A stretch of 44,173 nucleotides of DNA from Ichthyophonus hoferi (lineage: Eukaryota > Opisthokonta > Ichthyosporea > Ichthyophonida > Ichthyophonidae). Shown one piece after another: positions 11,661 through 23,194 of this stretch. Every line of letters starts with the position of its first letter. Within the stretch, counting starts at the first letter, position 1. The DNA lies in NCBI GenBank assembly GCA_002751075.1, contig NAOQ01000062.1:76891-121063 (forward strand), read 5' to 3'. The position numbers and the translations under genes are program-made. Under the pieces are notes generated by a model, which searched no databases, was not told the DNA's origin, and saw only the letters and a program-made list of their open reading frames with translations.

Positions 11661-14600
11661 ACGATGCAACAAGAGGAATGCTATCAGTTCATTGACCGGG
11701 AGTTGCTCTCCTAACCTGGCTGTGTGGACCACATCTGTCTTATTATCTATAATTACTATGGCAAACTCATGTGTGTATGACCAAACCATACACATAATTC
11801 CAAAGTATACAAATTAATCAGCATATCGTCTTGCTCTCTGCCTGTCCCAAACTTAGTATGTATATGGATGCGTATGAATATCTGTATGGTATAGTTCTAG
11901 TACCCGTTTTGATTTTTTTATTAACTTTGGAAATGTTTTCCAATCCTTGAGGTTGTTGAAGATAGGAGACTGTATTTGCATTTGTATGTATTCATATTCA
12001 TACAGGATATGGATTCTCTGTGCGGTCATAGGCAGTTTTAACTAACATAGTTTTTAATGGTGTGCCATCTTGAGATATCCCGGTCCACATCATGAATAAA
12101 TATTACTTTATTAATTAGTGCTAAGTGTGAGTTAAGGTGTTTTTCTGTGATGATTGCTTAATATTTAAATCATTTGACAACCTTAATGTTTTTGGTTAGC
12201 ATGGATGTTAATAAGATCTTTGTAGACGCAATGGCGTGAATCTAGGTGCAGGTATATGGGTAAGCGTATATCCATGCACACTTTAAACCAATTTGATTGA
12301 GAACACGAATGAATGAAATACAACAATGCGTTCACAAATGCTGGCGGAGCTCGATGCCTTCCTCTGGCTGGCAGGGACCTACAGAGTGACATTGCAAGAT
12401 ACTTACTCATTTACTATTTCCTCTGGGTAACGCTCATAGCCATTAATTATTTTTACAATCCAGAGTATTCAGTCTAGCTATAAAATCTATCTCGCCTTCA
12501 TTTTTGGATTATCTTGGTTGCTGTTTTTAAGGTGTAGATTGACGTCAAAATAGAGACAGGACCAGCACAAGAACCATTAAGTAGCCCCTTATATATGGAT
12601 TGATAACAAGAGCACTAGCAAGTGTAGAGATATATTGGACTCGAAATATTATGATAAAGAGAGTAATTGTCAGACCAGCAAAGGAAGCGAAAAGGCTTAA
12701 ATATGCGTGATCGCAGAGGTAAGGCCAGTGCAAGAGCTGCAAGGTAATATACCTCATCCCTATTTATTGCAAAGGCAAATAGAAAACAATAAAGTATTAA
12801 TTTTGATTTGTAACGCCAGCAAGGAAATATGGTCCACAAAAAGTGAACAAGCCTAAATATGCTACATTATCTACTTATAGTCTAAAGAAAAATATCTTGC
12901 ACAATAGATGATACCACCAGCATTTATAGAGAAAAAGATTGTAATAGCCAGTCTCGCTATATGAAAGGAAGTGAAAGATAAAGATTTCTAGGATAATTTG
13001 ACTCTGTAATATGATTAGTTACAGAGGGTATTAAATTGATGTAAAAATAATCGATGCAGTTTCAAATATGGGTTTGGTAATTTTTGCGTGTATCATCACA
13101 CTTGCCTCTGTATATTGATGACTGACAATATATAATAGTAAAAAGATAAAAACGGAAAAGAAAAAAATAAGAAGTAGTACAGCCTAAACCAAGTAAACAG
13201 ACCTGGTGAGGTGTCAGTATATAAATTCATAGTTAAGGAGAACATGAATGAAATAGTATCTTGTTGTAAAGAGATAGGAAAATCTTCATTTTATGTACTT
13301 TGTATTATAACTATGGTTTATTGAGTAGTATGTTATACTAGTATTATGGTTTATTATGTAGTGTGTTATACTTATTGAGACACAAACAAAAATTGAGAAT
13401 AGAAAAGAGGAATATACATCTTTCGAGACATAATAAACTATGAAAATGCACAATTTGGGCATTCATTAAAAATTGTAATCCAGTAAGAATCACTCCGATG
13501 AATCTATATTTGAAGACCTAATTGGCCCTCAAATGCTAACGCCATCAGTTCGATAGAATTCAAACCGATCATAAACTGATTGATACCTATCTATTATGTG
13601 ATTGGTTGTACGCCATTAGTGCGAGCTATTCTATGAGTTGATTGAATTATCGACTTTGTAGTACCAAGCTCCGCACCAATAGGAAATATTAATTATTCAC
13701 AAAGAATCCATATTAAACTTAACTAGGAAAGAGCGTCTTTCCTTTCTAGTAATAACTGAATATACTAACAATAAATAAAACAATAAACTGTAAGTGTAGT
13801 AAAGGCTTTGATTGTAATGAACATATTCCAAAAAATAATACCACTAACGTATTATTTTCCAAGGGCCAATCTAATCTACATTCACAATGGCCCTTCCTAC
13901 TACTACTATCTCAATTACAAACTGAGTTTTTCCATCCTTATAACCAGATGAAAAATCTGACTTTATGTAAAGTTAGATAGATAAGGTAATAATAATGCAA
14001 TTCAAGTTGTGTATTACTATATCAACAGGCATTTAAACCACCAACTACATATTAAATCACGTTGATAATATGACCAATGAAAAAAATAAGTACCATATCC
14101 TTAGTAATCGGTAGTATCGAACTGCGTCCTCCACGTTAACTTATAATTTTAGTAACAGAACAGCCAACTTATCCCAATTCCGACTAATAATGATCAACTG
14201 TGTGCGAACTTGGCCAGTTTGGTAAGGTTTAAGTCAAGTCGATATGCCACAACATTTTACTTCGGCCACGGGGGTGAAAAAATATGACGGATACTGCATT
14301 GCAGCTAAAATTCAAAATTACAAAGGGTTTAGATATTCAAGAGCATTGACCATCTCTGATTTACTATGCTATACCATTGTCACATAAGAACACCCTAATA
14401 CAATAAGTCAAGACTACTAGTGTTGCACAAAACCTTTTTCACCATATTAATTTTAAGGTAGTATAATTATTCAATCTTGAAATACATAGAAAACAGTGCT
14501 AAAAAATACTGTACAACTATTATTTTTTAATTCTCGTGTAAAATAAATAAACCTTAAGTAACTGATAATACAATTGCACCATGTAAAATTAGACACCACT

Positions 14601-15128
14601 CGACCTGTAGTGTAATTCAAAATATCAAAGCACACTAATTCATAACATTATTAGCACCTAAAATTGATCGTTCCCAATAAACATAACTCAAACAAAATAT
14701 ATCCTTACATTTTCTAATAATTCAATGAAACTTACTAAATTACTTGATTTGAATAAAAAAATTATCACCAAAAATGAAATTTGGCCTAACATTACTGAAC
14801 TTCCCTAAACTATTGATCATTAAGATTTGCTCAAATTACAACACACTGCCAATTTAGAAAAAAGCTCCAACCCATAGAGTACCAAATATTAAAAAAGGTA
14901 TACGCTATTCTTAGTAGTATCAAATAAATGAGGTCTATAAAATACATATATCAATATCAGTAAAATAATGGCCTTCAAACATGTCTCAACAACACACTTC
15001 AACTACATCATATTTCCTCAAACACCCTCCTAATGTAACCAGATTAATAATAAAATCAGACAATAACTCAAATAACCTTTTAACAAGAAAAATTATTAAG
15101 ATTTATGGTTTCAGCAAAACACAACATT
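11661..15128. other. Convergent intergenic region between GMPS and RPL32
   Basis: Both flanking genes end into this 3.5 kb stretch. The GMPS 3' untranslated region occupies the left part. A small G+C-rich island at about 12326-12427 contains a 33-codon open frame on the plus strand (start MRSQMLAELDAFLWL) with no recognised relative. A short direct duplication is present at 13312-13372. The rest is AT-rich unique sequence in which I see no gene or RNA. Confidence 0.6.
12095..12100 (+). terminator. Candidate GMPS polyadenylation signal AATAAA
   Basis: This is the first canonical AATAAA after the GMPS stop, about 435 bases downstream. Later candidates exist, so the real cleavage site is not fixed by sequence alone. 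Confidence 0.4.
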
Positions 15129-15989
15129 TTACTCGTTGGCCTCGCTGCGAAGGCGAGCGGCACCGTTGGTCAACTTAATGTTGAGCTGGGCAGCGCGAGC
15201 GACAATGACGGCTCTCTTGCGAGAAGACACGTTGTGGGCAACCTCGGCGGCGTAGACGCGGTTGTGCATGAGGAGAAGCTCAAGATCGGCCTGTGAATGT
15301 TTCAAGTTAGCTTGGAATGTAGTTAAATAACCTACTTAGAATATTTATCACTAACCATTACTATATTAATTGTAAAATAACACGATCAAATAACCTGATG
15401 GCACCCCAAGTGGGCAGATTATTGCATTTAGAAAGATCAAATTCTCGAGATTATACTGCATTACTACATACACAATTCAAACGAGAATACATACCACGTT
15501 GTTAACGAGGAACTTCTTGAAACCATCGGGCATGCAATCGCGGGTCTTGGTGTTGGAGCCGAAACCAATAGAGGGCATCACAAACTGACCTTTGAAGCGA
15601 CGACGCACTCTGTTGTCAATACCTTTGGGCTTGCGCCAGTTGGACTGGGAAGAAAAGGTAATTGTAAGATACAACGTCCTAACATGTTGAACACCAAGTT
15701 ACGAATAATGGCTTCCAAGAAATAACAAGGGCAAGCAAAATATACCGTAAAAACAAGTCAATTGATTGAATAAACTTAAACAGGCTAACAATGCACATAA
15801 AAACAGAGAAACCCGACAAATCATTTGAACACAAAATTCCTTGGTAAATATTAAATCAAAAAAGCAAAATTAAAAAAAAACTTACATCAATACCATGGTA
15901 GCGGTCGGACTGGTGGCGAGTGAACTTTTTAGTTCTCTTCTTGACGATCCTTACCGTCTTAATTGCTGAAACCATCTTGCCGGTAACCT
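15129..15989 (-). CDS. RPL32: 60S ribosomal protein L32 (eL32), complete, 3 coding exons
   Basis: Component of the large ribosomal subunit. Minus-strand coding exons are 15975-15886, 15644-15495 and 15290-15129, giving 133 residues (human 135). All joins are phase 0 with GTAAGT and GTATGT donors. Conserved blocks are read directly: [17 protein letters not shown] in exon 1; [19 protein letters not shown] and the GFGSNTKTR segment in exon 2; and [20 protein letters not shown] with the end LRSEANE in exon 3. The ATG at 15975 lies 14 bases after an acceptor (AG at 15990-15991), so a noncoding first exon upstream, beyond 16000, is expected, as is common in ribosomal protein genes. Exon 3 is markedly rich in G+C with C-ending codons, consistent with high expression. 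The introns were searched for box C/D motifs and none was convincing. Confidence 0.97.
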
Positions 15990-18014
15990 CTATAGGATGG
16001 AAAACCCGATTAGACCTTGAACATGTAAATGCATGAAACAATAGAGAATTTAGAACTCGAAAGCAATTGTCTTCCAAACACAGGAAGGTTCGTTGTCCGA
16101 ATTCCCAATCCAACGGTTATGTTGCCTTTAGCCTCCGCAAAAATCTCAAGCATTTTTGAATGTACTGAAATATGCGAATATATGTACGCTTTATGATTTG
16201 AGCTATTTTTTTATAATAGCTATTTATTATAATAGGGTTGTGTATTATGTATTATTTGTATTCCGGTTTCAATGTATTATTTGTATTCCCGGTTTCAATG
16301 CATGTCCAATTTTCAGTTCATGTTTTCAAACATGCCAAAGGGCACCTAACGTGTTGCAGTATTTTAGCCAAATAAAAATAAAAACAACATGAATTATTTC
16401 TAATAATAATACTGCTAGAAAATAAAATAAACTTTGTTTAAATAAAAACGAGCATGAACTCTACGATGATGATACGGATAGTAGATGGATATAATGGATG
16501 CAATATCCAAAAACAATATTGAGCACTCACACAGGTATGGTGTAAGAGAGAAGTGAACGTGAACTGCCGGTAACTAAAAGCCCGCTCGGTTGAAAGTATA
16601 TATCAAATGGCAACTCATAATGGTAAATGATTTTGATCTTTTTAATGGTATTAATTACTATTAAATTATTATTAACAAAACTATAAATTTAGTTGACGAA
16701 TAGAAATTGCAATCCAAGGTTTATAAGATTATATTTTATAATTTACAATTGTGTAATGTGGTCAAACTTAGAGGCGATTGTAACAATAAAATGCGCCAAT
16801 CATATATCTTAATAAAGATTTTAGCGTCCCTGACATAATAATTGTAAGTTAGTATGTAGTAAAGTATTAAATTTGATAGAATAATAATCCTTTCAGAAGA
16901 TAATTTAGTTAAAAATTACTTCCAAAAAAATATGCTATTTTTTAAAATAGCTATTAAATTTTTCAATAAAGAAAATAAAGTAATAATATCTGGTGAAAGC
17001 CCTCTCAATATTAACTCGTACTTTGACGAACCTGTAATGCAAGAAGATACCAGATTGTTTTGGTGCTGGTTTTATCGAGATAATATAGGAAAAATATTAA
17101 TAATAACTGTAAATAACAATGGTTATAAAAATACGTACAAGAAATATACATAAACAATAGCAAATAGTAATAATTTACATATTGTACAACCCTCAACCCT
17201 ACGCTCAAGAAGCCACAGGCTTTTAGATCATGCTCATGTAGCTCTTAATTAATTAAACCAATCACAATAGGATATTGTAATTAATTAAATCCTGTTCTGA
17301 TGTACGGTTAAATTAATCTGTGTGATGCGGCACGTGCGAATGGAAATGAACTATTAACCTTGTTCTGAAGCTTGTTCCTCAGATGTAGACTGTGTTTATA
17401 TAGTAGTGGTATGTATTGTTTTATGTATCTATTTATATATAATATAGTGAAGGCTGCTTGTTTACTATTTAAATGGTGTTTTAAATAGCATAATATGCTA
17501 TTATTAGAATTTATACAGCGTTATAAAATTTCCCGTGAAAAATAAATAAAATGGCAGTAAGTACAGCAACAAACTGGGATATAAGAGATAGATATTATCT
17601 ACCTACTGACCTCTCTATACCTTATTATGACAATAGGGTAGCACATGGTTCAATCGATCTACACAATATTACATCTGACTACAAATTATCAAAATACTAC
17701 TGAAAAAAAAAAAACAAAACTTAACAGACATTTGGATTTTTATAACGAATGACTTCATGTTTAGCCTGCTAAGATGTGTACTATATAGTATTTTTATTGC
17801 TGTGTTATATTTATTGCAGTTACTACAAGGAACTCAAACATAGTATAGATCTCCTCTCTCATGGTACTGCTATCTAGTACTTATTTCTTCTGGTAACATG
17901 ATAGTGTGTGGTGATGTTAACCACAGCAGCACTTTCTCAGTGAGTTATGTTATCTATGTGTCTTATTAGTATATGGCCATGGTTAACCTAAGTCTTTTTT
18001 CCATAATAGACAAG
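15990..18014. other. Divergent spacer between RPL32 and DHPS
   Basis: About 2 kb separates the RPL32 and DHPS start codons, which point away from each other; both promoters should lie here. A relatively G+C-rich patch at 16060-16150 is the likely RPL32 first exon and promoter. At 17551 an ATG is followed at once by a strong donor (GTAAGT at 17557), and DHPS exon 1 starts after an acceptor at 18008-18009. The 17.5 kb patch may therefore be a noncoding first exon of DHPS; joined, that ATG would be out of frame with DHPS. An open frame at 16932-17153 (73 codons) is Asn/Ile/Lys-rich and resembles no protein I know. Confidence 0.5.
16247..16303. repeat. Short tandem duplication, about 28 bp unit
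   Basis: Two adjacent copies of TGTATTATTTGTATTCCGG followed by TTTCAATG, differing by one extra C. They lie upstream of RPL32. Confidence 0.85.
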
Positions 18015-21000
18015 ATGGCCAAAGATACCGCTGTCAAGGAGGAGGTTCCCGCAATCACACAGGTATGATAAAGGGATAGAGTGGGCATATATGATGTATG
18101 TTATAGTTGGTATTGAAGTATTAACCGTGTCGAAAGTAGAGCTGGGTCCTTTCATGTATTTTATTTCCTATATACATATACATAGGTATCTATTTACAAG
18201 TAGCTGTATATATACACTTTTACCACGCCTACTATATATACAAATAGTTCAAATTGTCTGTATCAATTCACTCGCCCCTCTTCTCCCCTCTAGCCCACAA
18301 CCAATTTATCTACAATCATTTGAAATTATACAATACATAGCTATACCTCCATTAACCCTAACACTTTTTTCTCCCCAGGTTGCCGTTCTTATGCGCAGTA
18401 GTGTGCCTGAGAATGCCGATATAGTTCGTGGATATGACTGGAACCAAGGCGTTGACTATGCCAAGATTCTTGACAGCTATCTGACCACAGGCTTCCAGGC
18501 CACTAACTATGGACTGGCCGTGCAGGAGATCAATAAGATGGTAGGTAGAGGGTGGCTGGTAAGCAAATATAGTGCTAATGATAGTGGGTCTATTATTACC
18601 CGTCTCTCTCCTACTCTCTCATTATATTATATTATATATATATTAATATACCATATCCCATCATATATTTTCCTTTTATAGAATATATACTAACCTCATT
18701 CTTTTGTAGCTCAACTGGCGTCTGAGTGATGAGCCAATCACACCCGAGACTGACGATGACATGAAAGGTATATCTTTCTCCCTCTCTTTCTATTCTTCTT
18801 TAATTGGAGGCCTGTTTAATTCTATTTTTAGAATATGAAAAGGGTGTTTGTTTTACGATAGATTATAAGAGGGATAGGTTAGTAGGAGAGGAGAAGGAGG
18901 ACTGGGATGGCAATCATGTAAACCTTATCTCTCTGCTCTTTATATATACGTACCACGCCTATATCCTACTTCTCCCTCCCCTCTCCCTCTCACTCTTATA
19001 CCCTGCCCATCTAGACCCCAAGGTACGTGAGAATGTCCGCTGCAAGATCTTCCTAGGCTATACCTCTAACCTCATCTCATCTGGCATTAGAGAGACCTTC
19101 TGCCACATGGCTAAGAATCGCATGGTATGTTTTATATCTTTATTACAATTCTATAACATTGTTATGATTGGTCCACTATGGTTATTTTTTGTTCTTCTTA
19201 GTTTGTCTGATTGGCATGAATAGGTTTGGTTACCTCATACATGCTGTGTACTTTGATATTCAATCATACCCTCACGTTAAAATTGTATAGCATGAACGAT
19301 TGATTGATTAATTAATCTCTTTTCTTTATAGACATTAAATAATATCAAACCTATTGAAATAATTCACTGATTGGCCGTATATCATCAGATTGATGTTGTC
19401 GTTTCTTCTGCTGGCGGTATAGAGGAGGACTTCATCAAATGCTTAGCCCCTACCTATGTGGGTGACTTTGCACTCAAGGGTACATATATGCATAATCTTT
19501 TCTCTCCTACTATCTTCATATATATATATTAGTGTTTGTTATGATATATGATATTGTACAATATACGAATGAATATGATATGTGCTCTTAAACACACCTA
19601 TATACCTCTCATACTCCCTTCATAATGGCTTCCATAATTTACCTTCATTATCTTTTTATCTATTCAAGCCTACACATTCCCTTGTAAACGAACATCCACT
19701 CACCCTATCTGGCCCCATACATAATCAATATTAACCACAGGTGCCGAGCTGCGTATGAAGGGTATCAACCGGACTGGTAACCTTTTAGTACCTAATGATA
19801 ACTATTGCAAGTTCGAGGACTGGATCTTCCCCATCTTAGATGCTATGTTAGAGGAGCAGAACACCCAGGTATAGGTTGGTGTGTATATACATATATATAT
19901 ATATATATATACCAAATAGCCTAATACTTAGAGTGGCTTGTCATGTAAGCCCAATGTTAATATTTCTTGTCATGCATTTAAATTTAAAATTAACATCACA
20001 TTGTTGACAATTGAGTCATGTCTTACATAGGAAGGCAGTATATATAGATCTCACTAACAGAGCTAAATGTATCCTTTTGCACAGGGAGTGAACTGGACCC
20101 CTTCTCGCATGATTGCCCGCCTAGGCAAGGAAATTAACCACCCTGACTCAGTATACTACTGGTGCTACAAGGTAAACCGTATTCTTGTTACCTTTAGCTA
20201 CTTTACTTACTTGTCGTACATATACTATATTGTACTTTTATGCAATTATGCATATATTGTGGTATATACTGCTCACTTATGTCCCACGTTTTTTTAATTC
20301 TTTTTTATTTTTTATACTAACGAAGCTATTTGCTCAGAACAACATCCCCGTGTTTAGCCCCGCCCTTACTGACGGATCCATTGGTGATATGATCTACTTT
20401 CACTCCTACAAGAACCCTGGACTGAGGATCGATATTGCAGCGGGTATGTACATGTGCTTGTGTATACAGTTAAAGCAAATATGAACAAAGTATGAGAACA
20501 TATATATATATATATAAAGAGAAATAGCAACTAACCAGGCGGGGTGGGTACGATAGATGTCCGCAGCATGAATAGTCAGGCTGTGTTTGCCCCTAAAACC
20601 GGTATGATTATTCTGGGTGGTGGTGTCGTTAAGCATCATATCTGCAACGCTAACCTTATGGTATTTCATCTTTCTCTCTATTTTCTTTTTAAAAAAAGAC
20701 ATTGCTTTATTGTTTATTCTACTATCTCTTGAGATGTAGTAAAAACTGTATGCCATTGATCTGTCCATATTTATTTGACAACCCAAAAAGATTATAATTA
20801 TAAAGTAATATATATATATATATATATATTATTTCACCACATAGTTGTGATGTTTGTCGTACTAATGCTGGGCTACTATTCATATACATATCTTGTGCAT
20901 GTTTAAAACAAAGAGGTAGATATATACCAGTATATTTTGATGAAAGCATCTGTATGTATGCACATGTATATGTGCTCAAACATACTCACGTAAGATATTT

Positions 21001-21767
21001 AACAGCGCAACGGAGCTGATTTCTCTGTGTACATCAACACCGCCAACGAGTTTGATGGAAGTGATTCTGTAAGTATTCTAGTTTTCTTACCCATGGTGTA
21101 ATTCTTGGACCTCCTCATTTCCCTTCTGTTATTTCATCCATTGACACTAGTTGAGAACAATGTAGATTAAGTGTATATGATATTTTACGTAAGAATTGTA
21201 TTGAAAAATATTGGAGTTTTTCCGATTGAAGCGATGTCATAATGTACAATGATAACCATCTAATAGCCTGTAGACACTGTCTGACCATTCTCTAATACAC
21301 GATTGCAGGGTGCCCGTCCGGACGAGGCTATTTCATGGGGCAAGATCAAGCTTAATGCTACCCCTGTTAAGGTGTGTATGGTATATATGTTTCCAGGAGT
21401 TTGTGCTGTGTTGAGGTTAGAGATGCAAAAGAACAGTTAATGTTTAGGGATGTGAATGTCCGTAACACGAAAGATTTATTCGTAAATCTGGTTATGTGTT
21501 TTTATTTTATTGTTGCATTCTCATGCCACCTCCTTATACAACAAGTGACAAAGTAAGGAAAGGAGATAGAAGCGCGCATATATAAATAGATCTTCATATT
21601 GGAATTAGGCCATCTTCACGTACATATATATATCTGCATATTGCTAACTTACCTCCTGATTATAGATCTACACTGAGGCTACCTTGGTGTGGCCCATTCT
21701 CGTGGCTCAGACCTTTGCTAAGAACTTTGTGCCCAAGACGGACAAGGTTGAGCCCGCTGAGTGTTAG
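18015..21767 (+). CDS. DHPS: Deoxyhypusine synthase, complete, 12 coding exons
   Basis: Transfers the aminobutyl group of spermidine, with NAD, to a lysine of eIF5A, the first step of hypusine formation in the cytosol. Coding exons: 18015-18062, 18379-18540, 18710-18767, 19015-19124, 19389-19479, 19741-19868, 20085-20171, 20338-20443, 20557-20660, 21006-21068, 21309-21371 and 21666-21767. They join in phase to 373 residues (human 369). Visible motifs are [104 protein letters not shown] and SWGK with the enzyme-intermediate Lys331 (human Lys329). The C-terminal tail ends DKVEPAEC. Exon 9 has a second, in-frame acceptor 18 bases upstream (exon start 20539) that would add GGVGTI; the later acceptor gives the conserved length. 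The gene is divergent from RPL32. Confidence 0.97.
20539..20556 (+). other. In-frame alternative acceptor extension in DHPS exon 9
   Basis: Acceptor AGs lie at 20537-20538 and at 20555-20556, exactly 18 bases apart. The upstream site is the better pyrimidine/branch match (CTAACCAG). The downstream site reproduces the family spacing between the GLxxDI and VRSMN segments. Use of the upstream site would insert six residues, GGVGTI, without shifting the frame. Confidence 0.5.
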
Positions 21768-22048
21768 GCTTTCAGGCTTAGTGGGTCTCTAGCTGGCATA
21801 TGTTATGCAAAAACTTTTTTATAATACAGGTCTAAAGTCTGGTATATGCTATATGGACTATGTTCCTGTGTGATTTTTAGGTCCAAGACGCTGGGTTTGT
21901 GGTATACGATTAATTTTATTTATCCAAACTGTTGGAATATCACTTCTTATTGCATAAATGTGAAAACTAAAATAATGAATGAAAATCGGCTACTTCTTAT
22001 CATGCTAAAATATTGGCTCCTCTAATATGTATAATAGTTTCTAAATAC

Positions 22049-22054
22049 AATAAA
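22049..22054 (+). terminator. Candidate DHPS polyadenylation signal AATAAA
   Basis: Canonical hexamer about 280 bases after the DHPS stop, in an AT-rich untranslated context. Only position and consensus support it. Confidence 0.45.
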
Positions 22055-23101
22055 TGAAGTTAGTACCTATCTGTTTTACATTTCTTTTTTGCCTGAAGAA
22101 TTGATGCCCATATCTTTGTAGGGATATGACTAACAATAGCGATTAGTTAAGCTGTAGCCAAAAAGGTTGAATATTAAACCTACATAAATGGACATATCTA
22201 AGGATATGCTTATTTGTATGGTATATTGACTGCATTTTTTTTGTTGGTTGTCAAGATCAGTTAAGCTTCCAGGACCTATCTACTAGACTATTCTTTGGCC
22301 TCGTATGCACCCTGTCATTGAGGTGTGTTCAGGTGTCCTTATGGTGCTAGTATTATGAACTTGATACAATACGCAAAGAATTGTTAGGAACCCTTGCTTT
22401 ACATATAGTGCCTTATTGACAGATTAGTATGTTTGGATAAAAAAATAGGTCAAGACTGAGGACCAATTAAAAAAAAACATCCCATTAAGTGGTTAATAAA
22501 TACCATTTCTTCAATTATAGACAATGATTTAACGAAGGCTAATAATAGTTTAATATAGAATACATCTAATTAATTGTAATTGCAATAATGATATTTTAAA
22601 ATTAGGGCGGAAAACATGGTTGAGGCTATAACTACCTTTAAACTAAATTGCTTTTTGATAATGTAGTACTGAATCCGCTATGACACTTAAGAGGAGGTAT
22701 CATATGACAAAAATATTATGTTGCATGCTGAACATCACTTTTATACTCTGCTTAGTGGGTTGAATTTTGTTGGAATACAACTCAACATTAGTGTTCGCAT
22801 TGTAGCGCTTGAGTATCTTGCCTGTAAAATTTTAAGTGTTTTATAACCATTTAGTATTTACTGATTTAAGGTATAGTATGACCTTATATTTCTGGAAGTG
22901 TACGTAGTAGTGAAATAAAAGCAAATTTTGCTTTGAATGAGATAAGATCTCATGCATTCATAAAGTAGTTTTTGAAGGACCTCAAGAGTATTCTTGGAAA
23001 ACCGAAGCAGTTTACTGTGCTCTTTGGTTAGAAAAAACAAAATGATATTTACAGATTTTTACTTTAAACCGTAGTCTGACCTAGTAGAGTGAAATAGCCT
23101 C

Positions 23102-23194
23102 AGTGTGTTGGCGCAGTTGGATCTAAGCCATATAGTTTTTTTAGTTTGAGGTGCTGGATTTCAAAGCTAATCTATTAGATCACATCTAAACACT
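23102..23194 (+). ncRNA. Decayed tRNA-like segment (low confidence)
   Basis: TGGCGCAGTTGG at 23109-23120 is a perfect match to a tRNA A box. AGTGTGT at 23102 can pair 6 of 7 with AAACACT at 23188-23194 as an acceptor stem, and GGC/GCC could form a D stem. A weak B-box-like AGATCACATC sits before the 3' acceptor strand. The anticodon arm cannot be folded normally and the variable region is wrong, so this is at most a tRNA fossil or tRNA-derived repeat. Confidence 0.15.

Noticed and set aside
15291-15885. snoRNA search in the two RPL32 introns
   Set aside because: No convincing C/D or H/ACA motifs on the coding strand.
17188-17225. AAGCC/GGCTT stem-loop near the RPL32/DHPS spacer
   Set aside because: Only five base pairs, not a histone-type or terminator hairpin.
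18091-18681. A 196-codon open frame on the plus strand
   Set aside because: It is DHPS exon 2 read together with parts of both flanking introns; only 18379-18540 is coding.
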